The notes below the pieces were generated by a model that was not told the origin of the DNA, did no database searches, and saw only the letters and a program-made list of their open reading frames with translations. This document shows, one piece after another, positions 6,369 through 13,789 of a DNA stretch of 44,532 nt (positions are counted from its first letter, which is position 1; every line of letters starts with the position of its first letter). The translations under genes were made by a program, and so were the position numbers. Origin of the DNA: an uncultured Lachnospiraceae bacterium (GTDB lineage Bacteria; Bacillota; Clostridia; Lachnospirales; Lachnospiraceae); NCBI GenBank assembly GCA_948473115.1, contig CAOKWI010000033.1, positions 1 to 44,532 on the forward strand, written 5' to 3'.

Positions 6369-8087
6369 ATGGAACGGAACGGATTGCAGCGGAAATCAAT
6401 TGCATATATGATGTTCATCCTGATGGGATTCCTGTTCTTTTTCTTCTGCCTGACGGGAAAGGATTTGGCCGCGGAGGGAAATATCTTGTGGACAGGCGGA
6501 TATCTGCTCCGGATCCTGCTGCTTGGCCTGTGGGGGGGCGGGGCTGTGGGAGCGGCCATCTGCTTCGGGCTGTACCGGCTGGCAGCCGGCAGGCGGGAGA
6601 ACGGGCAGAAAGCTGGGCGGAAAGCCGCGTCACGGCAAAGCTGGCCCGGGGGCGCGGTCTTTGGAGGAAGCCTCCTTCTGCTGATCCTGGGCTGGCTGCC
6701 CGGTTTCCTGGCATATTACCCGGCGATCTGTGCCTATGATTCCCCGACACAGGTGGGACAGATTGCAGAGCGTTCTTTGATTGACCACCATCCCCTTGCC
6801 CATACGCTGCTGGTCAAGTGGGCAATGGATTTCGGGAGAAATGTACTGGGCAGTGTCAACAGGGGGATTGCAGCCTATGCGCTGTTTCAGATATTCCTGC
6901 TGGCGGCAGTCTTTGCCTTTGGCATCCTGCGGTTTTACCGGCATGGCGTGAGACCCTTGTGGCTGCTATTGCTTCTGCTGTTGCTGGCGGTATTTCCCTT
7001 TAACACCTATATGAGCATCAGTGTGACAAAGGATACTGTTTTCAGTGCTTTCTTTGTACTTCAGATTGTGTCGCTGTATGAACTGCTGGCCGGGGATCTG
7101 TCGGGAAAGCGCGTTACCTGGAGGGAACTGCTGTTTTTCTTTTCAACGCTGGGAATGATCCTGTTCCGGAATAACGGGCAGTATGCTTTTCTTGTGCTGA
7201 CGGCGGTTCTGCTTTTTGCAGTTCTGACCTGTAGAAAGGATCGGAAGCGGCTTGGGCGGCTGCTCCTGTGGTCTGCGGCAGGGCTCTTGGCGGGGAATGC
7301 CGCACTGGCGGCGCTCTTTCAGCTGACCGGCGCACAGCAGGGCGACAAGAGGGAAATGCTCAGTATGCCCATCCAGCAGATGGCGCGCTGTATGGTCTAT
7401 CACGGCGGCGTGGGAGTGCTGCCTGAGGATGACGGTACCATGGACGAGGAGGACAGGGCACTGATCCGCGATTTTATCCTGGACGAGGGATACCGGGATT
7501 ATGACCCGGTGATCTCAGACCCGGTGAAGCGCCATACCAACACTTATGTGGTGCGGTACCGCCTGAAAGATTTCGCGTCAGCCTATTTTGGCCTGCTGGC
7601 ACAGTATCCGGGGGACTTTGTCAACGCGGCGCTGGCTGTGGATGCGGGCTATCTGTATCCGGCGGACGTATCCCATGCCTATGTGAACACCAGGCAGGAT
7701 GTCAGGGGCATGGGGTATGTGCAGACAAGGTGGGCGGAAGAGGTTTTTGCCAATCACGGTATTTACAAGGACTCCAAATGGGAGTGGCTTCATGAGCGGA
7801 TGGAGCGTTGGGCGGACGGGAACTGTTATCTGGATATACCGGTGCTCCGGTATCTGTTCATGCCGGGGATCTGGGTGTGGCTTTACCTGCTCCTGTGCGG
7901 TTGGCTGGTGATCAGACGGGAGTATGCCAGGTGCCTTCCGCTGGCGCTGGTTCTGGGGTATTACGGAACCCTGCTGCTGGGTCCCGCCGTGCAGCTCCGT
8001 TATATTTATCCCATGATGATTGCCTTTCCCTTCGTGTTCCTGTGGAGTACGTTAAGGGATTGTTCGGATAGTGCGGACGCAGAGTAG
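6369..8087 (+). CDS. DUF6020-like polytopic membrane protein, GT-C-like (572 aa)
   Basis: Has about 12 predicted TMs. Recognised pieces are PGFLAYYPAICAYDSPTQ with D124 in the outside loop, an HHPLAHTLL segment (about 140-148) and YMSISVTKDTVFSAFF in the middle, which I recall as typical of the DUF6020 family. The Asp after an early TM and the HP motif fit a GT-C enzyme acting on an external acceptor. A cytoplasmic stretch at 72-92 is Arg/Lys/Gly rich. A soluble region (about 330-480) precedes the last TMs. The ribosome binding site is weak and lies in the 16-bp tandem repeat just upstream. Family assignment is from memory of motifs. Confidence 0.7.
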   Translation: MERNGLQRKSIAYMMFILMGFLFFFFCLTGKDLAAEGNILWTGGYLLRILLLGLWGGGAVGAAICFGLYRLAAGRRENGQKAGRKAASRQSWPGGAVFGGSLLLLILGWLPGFLAYYPAICAYDSPTQVGQIAERSLIDHHPLAHTLLVKWAMDFGRNVLGSVNRGIAAYALFQIFLLAAVFAFGILRFYRHGVRPLWLLLLLLLLAVFPFNTYMSISVTKDTVFSAFFVLQIVSLYELLAGDLSGKRVTWRELLFFFSTLGMILFRNNGQYAFLVLTAVLLFAVLTCRKDRKRLGRLLLWSAAGLLAGNAALAALFQLTGAQQGDKREMLSMPIQQMARCMVYHGGVGVLPEDDGTMDEEDRALIRDFILDEGYRDYDPVISDPVKRHTNTYVVRYRLKDFASAYFGLLAQYPGDFVNAALAVDAGYLYPADVSHAYVNTRQDVRGMGYVQTRWAEEVFANHGIYKDSKWEWLHERMERWADGNCYLDIPVLRYLFMPGIWVWLYLLLCGWLVIRREYARCLPLALVLGYYGTLLLGPAVQLRYIYPMMIAFPFVFLWSTLRDCSDSADAE

Positions 8088-8146
8088 ACAATTCCTGGAA
8101 ATAAATGGAAATATGGAGCCGCCCGTAGGGCGGAGTGAGAAGAATC

Positions 8147-9274
8147 ATGACAGATAAACTGATTATCGGTGCAGGGCTGTATGGCTTATACGCGGCGCTG
8201 TACTGTGCAAAAAAAGGACAACAGGTGAAGGTGCTGGAGCTGGATGGAGAGCCCTTCGGCCGGGCTACTTATATTAACCAGGCGAGGGTGCACATGGGCT
8301 ACCACTACCCCCGTTCCCTCTCCACGGCGATGAAGTCCGCGGGCTATTTCAGACGGTTTGTGGAGGATTATGCTTTCTGCATCCTGTTTGACTTCCAGCA
8401 GATCTACGCCACTTCAAGGCATTTTTCCTGGACGGATGCCGTTGAGTTCCGGAAGTTCTGCAAGGACGCGGACATTCCCTGCGAGCCATTGCCGGTGGAA
8501 CGGTATTTCAGGGAAGGGAGCTGCGACGGCGCGTTCCTGACGAAAGAATATACCTATGACGCGCATATCCTGAGGGATTATTTCCTGGAGGAACTGAAGA
8601 AATATCCCCATGTGGAGATCTGTTACGGCAGGGAGATACAACGGATTGTGAAGGGACCTGACCGCTATGAGATCACGGCGCTGCACGAGGGGCGTCCGGA
8701 GACGTATCAGGCGCCATTTGTGCTCAATGCCACGTATGCTTCCGTAAACCAGGTGCTGGGCTGTCTGGAAGGAGTGGAGACAGACCCCTTTCAGATCAAG
8801 TATGAACTCTGTGAGATCATTCTGTGCAGGGTGGAGGACAAGCTGAAGGATATCGGGCTTACGGTGATGGACGGCCCTTTCTTTTCCATCATGCCCTTTG
8901 GAAAGACGGGCTTTCATTCCCTGACTTCCGTTACCTTTACGCCCCATAAGACCAGTTATGAGGTCATTCCGGCTTTTCCCTGCATGACCGGCGGGGAGTG
9001 CTCGGGGCGTTGGCTGGGGAATTGCAATGACTGTGTCAATAAACCGGAGAGCGCATGGGATTATATGTCGGCCCTGGCGCGCAGATATGTGAGGGAGGAG
9101 TATGGATTTACTTATGAGAAATCCCTGTTTTCCATGAAACCCATATTGAAGGCTTCTGAAATTGACGATTCCAGGCCTACGGTGATCAGATATGCGTCCC
9201 ATGACCCCGTATTTCTAAGTGTCCTGTCCGGCAAGATCAACACGGTCTATGACCTGGACGAATACCTGGATTAG
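8147..9274 (+). CDS. FAD-dependent oxidoreductase, DAO-like (375 aa)
   Basis: The N-terminus is a dinucleotide-binding fold: KLIIGAGLYGLYAALYCAKKG (GxGxxG at about 8-13) and the ribose-binding acidic residue in VLELD (E31), typical of the glutathione-reductase-type FAD proteins such as the DAO family. A GYHYPRS stretch near 51-57 may line the flavin. The rest is not diagnostic. The enzyme is soluble with no signal peptide. It sits between a GT-C protein and GT2 genes, so it may oxidise a sugar or sugar nucleotide, or act as a mutase-like flavoenzyme; the substrate is unknown. The ATG at 8147 is chosen over an in-frame GTG at 8135, with a GGAG 11 nt upstream; the start is uncertain by four codons. 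Confidence 0.75.
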   Translation: MTDKLIIGAGLYGLYAALYCAKKGQQVKVLELDGEPFGRATYINQARVHMGYHYPRSLSTAMKSAGYFRRFVEDYAFCILFDFQQIYATSRHFSWTDAVEFRKFCKDADIPCEPLPVERYFREGSCDGAFLTKEYTYDAHILRDYFLEELKKYPHVEICYGREIQRIVKGPDRYEITALHEGRPETYQAPFVLNATYASVNQVLGCLEGVETDPFQIKYELCEIILCRVEDKLKDIGLTVMDGPFFSIMPFGKTGFHSLTSVTFTPHKTSYEVIPAFPCMTGGECSGRWLGNCNDCVNKPESAWDYMSALARRYVREEYGFTYEKSLFSMKPILKASEIDDSRPTVIRYASHDPVFLSVLSGKINTVYDLDEYLD

Positions 9275-9344
9275 GGAAATGATGCCTGGATCAGGGAAAC
9301 GATGCCTGGATCAGAAAAACGGCAGTGGGATCAGAATAGGAGTA
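9265..9344 (+). repeat. 20-bp tandem repeat, 4 degenerate copies, spanning a stop codon
   Basis: Units of 20 nt at 9265-9284, 9285-9304, 9305-9324 and 9325-9344 (CCTGGATCAGGGAAACGATG type) run from the end of the oxidoreductase gene to the next start codon. The first unit includes the last sense codons and the TAG stop; the last unit contributes the AGGAG ribosome binding site of the next gene. Confidence 0.8.
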
Positions 9345-9347
9345 ATG

Positions 9348-10298
9348 ATGGTACAGAACAAAGAGAAAAATTTTGTTTCCTGTGTGGTATATCTGCATAA
9401 TGACTCGGATGTGGTCAAAGATTTCCTGGAGAAGATCTGTCAGGTGATGCAGGAGAATTTTGAAAAATATGAAGTGGTGTGCGTCAATGACGGATGCGTG
9501 GATGACACGCTGGAAAAGGTGAGGGAGTTTTCAGCGGAGAGCAGGCTTCAGCCGGTGGTCAGTCTGATCAACCTCAGCTACTACCAGGGGGTGGAGTGCG
9601 CCATGAATGCGGGCTGTGACCTGGCGGTGGGTGACTTCCTGTTTGAGTTTGACAGCTGCAGGATGGATTACGAGCCTTCCCTGATCATGGAGGTGTACCA
9701 CAGGGCGCTGCAAGGTTATGATGTGGTGGCGGCCGCCCCCAGATACGGGATATCCTTTACCTCCAGGCTGTTTTACCTGGTGTATAACTGGGGCAGCCGT
9801 TACAAGGCAAAGATTCGCCAGGAACGTTTCCGGGTGGTGTCCAGGCGGGCGATCAACCGGGTGAACCAGATGAATACCTATGTCCCCTACCGCAAGGCCA
9901 TGTACATGAACAGCGGTCTGAAGACGGATACGCTGGTATATGACAATAAAAAGGAGAATGCGGACAGGAGCCGGAACAGCGAGGAGAGGGGAAACAGGAA
10001 CACCCTGGCTGCGGACACCATTATTATTTTTACCAATGTGCTGGAAAAAATTTCCCTGGCGGTCAGCGTGGTGCTGCTGGGGGCGCTGGTCATTATGTTT
10101 ATCTATCTGATCTGGTCTATTTTCAGCAGGGTGCGGCCCGTGGAAGGGTGGCTTTCCATTATGTTTTTGATGGCTTTCGGGTTTTTCATGATGTCAGTCA
10201 TGCTGACACTGATCTTGAAATACCTGTCCGTTTTGCTGAATATGGGCTTTAAGAAACAAAGATATGTCATAGAAGGAGTGGAGAAACTGACACAATGA
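9348..10298 (+). CDS. GT2 glycosyltransferase-like protein with altered DxD (316 aa)
   Basis: The fold is that of DPM1/GtrB-like GT2 enzymes: CVVYLHNDSD start, VNDGCVDDT (about 47-54) as the nucleotide turn, and two C-terminal TMs (about 235-257 and 275-305) with a cytoplasmic loop rich in Arg, Asn and Glu before them. Where active enzymes have DxD, this one reads EFDSC (100-104), and the downstream acceptor loop reads MDYEP. It may use a different metal-ligand arrangement or be a non-catalytic partner. The ATG at 9348 is preferred over 9345 because AGGAG is 5 nt away. The next gene overlaps it by four bases (ATGA), so the two GT2 proteins are probably translationally coupled. Confidence 0.75.
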   Translation: MVQNKEKNFVSCVVYLHNDSDVVKDFLEKICQVMQENFEKYEVVCVNDGCVDDTLEKVREFSAESRLQPVVSLINLSYYQGVECAMNAGCDLAVGDFLFEFDSCRMDYEPSLIMEVYHRALQGYDVVAAAPRYGISFTSRLFYLVYNWGSRYKAKIRQERFRVVSRRAINRVNQMNTYVPYRKAMYMNSGLKTDTLVYDNKKENADRSRNSEERGNRNTLAADTIIIFTNVLEKISLAVSVVLLGALVIMFIYLIWSIFSRVRPVEGWLSIMFLMAFGFFMMSVMLTLILKYLSVLLNMGFKKQRYVIEGVEKLTQ

Positions 10299-11020
10299 TG
10301 CTTACGGTTATTTTCCCTGTGCTGAATGAACGGCTGCGGCTGGAAAGCGGGATCACAAGGACGGTAGAATATCTGGAAAGGATTGCCTTTTCGGATTATG
10401 AGATTATTATAGTGGATAACGGGTCGGAGGACGAGACGCCTCAGATCGCGAAAGCCCTGTGCGGAAAGTATGAGCGCGTTCAATATAAGCGCATCAATGT
10501 CCGCGGTGTGGGGGCCGCCTTCCGGAAGGGAGTGGAGCTCAGCCGGGGTGAAGTGGTGGGTTATATGGATATCGATCTGTCCACTAACATCAAACACCTG
10601 GGCGAGGCCATCCATATTTTCCAGGAGTGCCCGGAGGTGGCGTATATCAACGGGAGCCGTTTCGCCAGGGAGTCCGATACCCGGGGCAGGAAATGGTATC
10701 GCAGAATCACCTCCCAGGGATTGCTGATCCTGCTGAAACTGTTTCTGCGGATGAAGTCCACGGATGCCATCTGTGGATTTACCTTTGTCCGCAGGGAGAC
10801 GGCCATTTCCCTGGTGGAGGGCTGCAGCCGGGACAACGGCTGGTTCTATATGATAGAATTCCTGCTCCGGGCGGAAAAGCGCGGGGTAAAGATATTGGAT
10901 TATCCTGTGGAATGGCAGGAGGATTATAATACCACCGTAAAAGTGTTTAAGACGGTATGTAATTACCTGGTACAGATCGCCCGTCTGTTCAGGGAATTTT
11001 ACATCAGGAAAAATATTTGA
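10295..11020 (+). CDS. GT2 glycosyltransferase, DPM1-like without TMs (241 aa)
   Basis: Compact GT-A domain with TVIFPVLNE at the start, IIIVDNGSEDET (D41) and the catalytic GYMDIDLST (D92, D94). RGVGAAFRKG (about 70-79) is the conserved loop of dolichyl-phosphate mannose synthase-like enzymes. There is no C-terminal membrane domain, as in single-domain DPM1-type proteins. It overlaps the previous GT2 gene by ATGA and could form a pair in which the upstream protein (with TMs and an altered DxD) supplies membrane anchoring. The pairing is inference; the enzymatic family is clear. Confidence 0.85.
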   Translation: MMLTVIFPVLNERLRLESGITRTVEYLERIAFSDYEIIIVDNGSEDETPQIAKALCGKYERVQYKRINVRGVGAAFRKGVELSRGEVVGYMDIDLSTNIKHLGEAIHIFQECPEVAYINGSRFARESDTRGRKWYRRITSQGLLILLKLFLRMKSTDAICGFTFVRRETAISLVEGCSRDNGWFYMIEFLLRAEKRGVKILDYPVEWQEDYNTTVKVFKTVCNYLVQIARLFREFYIRKNI

Positions 11021-11034
11021 CGAGGAGGATCGTT

Positions 11035-12144
11035 ATGGGACATATCAAAAGAATAGACCTTGCCAGGGATTACGAGACGCATAGACAGGAGTATCAGGAA
11101 GCCATTGAAAAGGTGTGCAGGGAGACCGCCTTTTCCGGCGGGAAATACGCGGATGCATTTGACAGGGAGTTTGCCGCTTATGTGGGAACGGGGTATGCCT
11201 GCGGCGTAAACAATGGAACCTCAGCTCTGCACCTTGCCATGCTGGCGCTGGGAGTGGGGCAGGGGGATGAGGTCATTGTGCCTGCGAACACGTATATTGC
11301 CACGGCCTGGGGCGTCACTTACACAGGAGCGGTTCCTGTGTTTGCGGACTGTACCGCCGATACCTGGGAGCTGGATCCCTCGGCGCTGGAGGCGAAGATC
11401 ACTCCCAGGACAAAAGGGATCATCGGCGTCCACCTCTATGGACAGCCTTTTGACTATGCCGGAGTGAAGGAGATTGCGGACAGGCACGGCCTGTTTGTGG
11501 TGGAGGACTGCGCCCAGGCTCACGGCGCGAAGTTTGAGGGCAGAAATGTGGGTACCTTGGGGGAGATGGGCTGTTTCAGCTTCTATCCGGGAAAGAACCT
11601 CTATGCTTTCGGTGAGGGCGGCAGCGTTACCTGTGACAGGGAAGATTACTTTAAGCATATGGAAAGACTGAAAAACCAGGGCTGTGACGTGAGATATTAT
11701 CACGACGAGGTGGGATATAATTACCGTCTTGAGGGGATCCAGGGGGCGGTGTTGAGCGTCAGCCTGAAATATCTGCCCGGGTGGACAGCCAGGAGGCAGG
11801 AGATCGGCAGGCGGTATCTGAGGGAGATCACCAATCCCCTGATCACCATGCAGAATCATCCGGAAAACACGGAGCCGGTTTTTCATCTCTTTGTGGTCAC
11901 GGTGGAGGACAGGGATGGATTCATGAAATATATGGCAGACGCGGATGTGGAGTGCAATATGCATTACCCGGTGCCCTGCCATTTGCAGAAAGCATACGGT
12001 CACCTGGGGTATCAAAAGGGCGATTGCCCCAATGCGGAATACCTGGCGGAGCATTGTGTCACGCTGCCGCTGTTTCCGGAGATGAGGGAAGAGGAGATTG
12101 CCAGGGTGATCGAACTGTGTAATGGTTGGGAAGCGCGACTTTAG
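11035..12144 (+). CDS. DegT/DnrJ/EryC1 aminotransferase for a nucleotide sugar (369 aa)
   Basis: PLP-dependent sugar aminotransferase. NNGTSALHLAM (60-70) binds the cofactor phosphate, VVEDCAQAHGA holds D158, and FSFYPGKNLYAFGEGG contains the Schiff-base K187. It would transaminate a keto-sugar nucleotide. Features such as YNYRLEGIQGAVL and HYPVPCHLQ place it near the FdtB/QdtB/VioA-like group, but PseC is also a DegT enzyme and this gene could fill the missing PseC step. The start is the ATG at 11035 after GAGGAGG; the frame opens six codons earlier. The acetyltransferase that follows (12225) suggests production of an N-acylated amino sugar. Exact substrate unknown. Confidence 0.85.
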   Translation: MGHIKRIDLARDYETHRQEYQEAIEKVCRETAFSGGKYADAFDREFAAYVGTGYACGVNNGTSALHLAMLALGVGQGDEVIVPANTYIATAWGVTYTGAVPVFADCTADTWELDPSALEAKITPRTKGIIGVHLYGQPFDYAGVKEIADRHGLFVVEDCAQAHGAKFEGRNVGTLGEMGCFSFYPGKNLYAFGEGGSVTCDREDYFKHMERLKNQGCDVRYYHDEVGYNYRLEGIQGAVLSVSLKYLPGWTARRQEIGRRYLREITNPLITMQNHPENTEPVFHLFVVTVEDRDGFMKYMADADVECNMHYPVPCHLQKAYGHLGYQKGDCPNAEYLAEHCVTLPLFPEMREEEIARVIELCNGWEARL

Positions 12145-12166
12145 TGTTTTGGTTTCACGGAGTGTC

Positions 12167-12198
12167 TGTGCCGACTGTGTCGGCATGACGGGAAGTGG
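12167..12198 (+). repeat. TGCCGRC palindrome, copy 1
   Basis: TGCCGAC-TGT-GTCGGCA (12169-12185) is a perfect 7-bp hairpin followed by TGACGGGAAGTG. A near copy lies at 34392-34423 and a shorter relative at 34453-34467, all in spacers next to DegT aminotransferase genes. Confidence 0.65.
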
Positions 12199-12224
12199 AA
12201 ACGGGATTTCCAGGAGGTATCGGT

Positions 12225-12746
12225 TTGAAAGAGTACAGGGATGAGACCGCGGGCATTTTTCTGCGCCTGATGACCGCGGCGGATACGGATCTGATCGTGG
12301 CATGGCGGAACAAGGATGCTGTGAGGAAGAATTTTATCTATCAGGAACTGTTTACCAGGGAAGGGCATGAAAACTGGATCCGGACCAGGGTGGAAACAGG
12401 ACAGGTAGTGCAGATGATCATCTGTGATGATGCCACAGGAAAGCCCCTTGGCTCTGTCTACATCAGGGATATCGACAGGGAACATAATAAGGCGGAGTAT
12501 GGCATCTTTATTGGGGAAGATGACGCCAGGGGAAGAGGCATCGGCACGGCGGCGGCAAAGCTGATGCTGCGGTATTGTTTTGAAGAGGAAGGGCTTCACC
12601 GTGTATATCTGCGTGCTTTTGCCGACAATCTGCAGGCTATCCGCAGCTACGAGAAGGCAGGGTTTGCCAGGGAAGGGCTTCTGAGGGATGATGTCAGGAT
12701 TGGCGGAGAATACCGCGACATTCAGTGGATGGCGGCTGTTGTATAA
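12225..12746 (+). CDS. GNAT N-acetyltransferase, RimJ/RimL- or PseH-like (173 aa)
   Basis: A GNAT fold protein: FLRLMTAADTDLIVAWRN at the start, the acetyl-CoA loop ARGRGIGTAAAKLM (R102 to G107) and LRAFADNLQAIRSYEKAGF near the end, as in Acetyltransf_3 enzymes. The D-x-x-x-x-x-x-WRN start resembles PseH, which N-acetylates the 4-amino group of the UDP-sugar in pseudaminic acid synthesis. Position after a DegT aminotransferase supports an amino-sugar substrate. I choose TTG at 12225 because AGGAGG ends 7 nt before it; the upstream GTG at 12195 has no ribosome binding site and lies in the palindromic repeat. PseH identity is a suggestion only. Confidence 0.8.
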   Translation: MKEYRDETAGIFLRLMTAADTDLIVAWRNKDAVRKNFIYQELFTREGHENWIRTRVETGQVVQMIICDDATGKPLGSVYIRDIDREHNKAEYGIFIGEDDARGRGIGTAAAKLMLRYCFEEEGLHRVYLRAFADNLQAIRSYEKAGFAREGLLRDDVRIGGEYRDIQWMAAVV

Positions 12747-12790
12747 AGGCGCTGTATAAGGATGACGTGTAGGGGCGTTGTATCAAGATG
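12731..12790 (+). repeat. Degenerate tandem repeat over the end of the acetyltransferase gene
   Basis: Three copies of a GGCG-(n)-TGTATAA-like motif occur near 12731, 12748 and 12774. The first includes the last codons and the TAA stop of the acetyltransferase, so the spacer appears to be built by duplication of the gene's 3' end. Confidence 0.5.
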
Positions 12791-12808
12791 CAGAGGGAAT
12801 GGAAACAG

Positions 12809-13789
12809 ATGAAAAAATTGAGTTTTGTGATCCCGTGTTACCGGTCAGAGCATACACTGCCCCATGTGGTGACAGAGATCAATGAGAAAATGGCGGAGAT
12901 GAACCGGTTTGAATATGAGATCATACTGGTCAATGATTGTTCACCTGACAATACGATGGATACCATACGGCAGTTGTGTCAGGAGCATTCGAATATCAGA
13001 GGGATCAGCTTTGCAAGAAATTTCGGGCAGCATGCGGCACTGATGGCGGGACTGAGGCATTCTTCCGGCGATTATGTAGTATGTCTCGATGATGACGGAC
13101 AGACCCCCGCAGATGAGGTGGACAAACTTCTGGATAAACTGGATGAGGGCTATGACGCCGTCTATGCGAAATATGTCCAGAAACATCATTCTGCATTTCG
13201 GAACCTGGGCAGTAAGGTAAATGAGCGGATGACCCGCATGATGCTGGGAAAGCCTGCGGATCTGTATGTGTCCAGCTATTTTGCCGTCAAGCGGTTTGTG
13301 GTGGAGGATATGATCCGGTATGAAAATTCCTATCCTTATGTGATCGGACTGGTGCTGCGTGCCACGAAGAATATCACCAATGTGATCGTCAATCACAGGG
13401 ACCGTGAGGAGGGGTCTTCGGGTTACACCTTAAAGAAGTTGCTGGGACTCTGGTTTAACGGTTTTACGGCGTTTTCCGTAAAGCCTCTGCGGATTGCCAC
13501 CGGTATTGGCGGGGTCTGCGCCGCGATAGGATTTTCTTACGGGATATACACGATCGTTAAAAGGCTGATAAAGCCGGATGTGCCTATGGGGTTCAGTTCC
13601 ACCATGGCGGCGCTGGTCTTCTTTGGGGGTATGATCATGCTGATGCTGGGACTGATCGGGGAGTATATCGGGCGGATCTATATCAGTCTGAATAATTCGC
13701 CACAGTATGTGATCAGGGAAAGGGTCAACCTGGAGCCGGCTTCGAGGGAACAGGATGCGAGGAAACAGGATGGAAGGGACTTTGCATGA
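12809..13789 (+). CDS. GT2 glycosyltransferase, GtrB/ArnC-like (326 aa)
   Basis: Resembles bactoprenol glucosyl/aminoarabinose transferases: LSFVIPCYRSE, VNDCSPDNT (D43), ISFARNFGQHAALMAG (about 66-81) and LDDDGQTPADE (D94-D96), where most relatives have D-x-D-LQ-x-PPE. Two C-terminal TMs (about 225-248 and 262-285) are followed by a basic, charged tail. It would transfer a sugar from a nucleotide donor to undecaprenyl phosphate at the inner face. The ATG at 12809 matches the family start MKKLSFVIP; the upstream in-frame ATG at 12788 lacks a ribosome binding site. The GT-C gene that follows overlaps by four bases, which suggests a donor-maker and donor-user pair. Confidence 0.85.
   Translation: MKKLSFVIPCYRSEHTLPHVVTEINEKMAEMNRFEYEIILVNDCSPDNTMDTIRQLCQEHSNIRGISFARNFGQHAALMAGLRHSSGDYVVCLDDDGQTPADEVDKLLDKLDEGYDAVYAKYVQKHHSAFRNLGSKVNERMTRMMLGKPADLYVSSYFAVKRFVVEDMIRYENSYPYVIGLVLRATKNITNVIVNHRDREEGSSGYTLKKLLGLWFNGFTAFSVKPLRIATGIGGVCAAIGFSYGIYTIVKRLIKPDVPMGFSSTMAALVFFGGMIMLMLGLIGEYIGRIYISLNNSPQYVIRERVNLEPASREQDARKQDGRDFA

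Noticed and set aside
11221..12303. 360-codon frame antisense to the DegT aminotransferase
   Set aside because: Shadow of a clear PLP enzyme; rich in Pro, His and Arg, no ribosome binding site.
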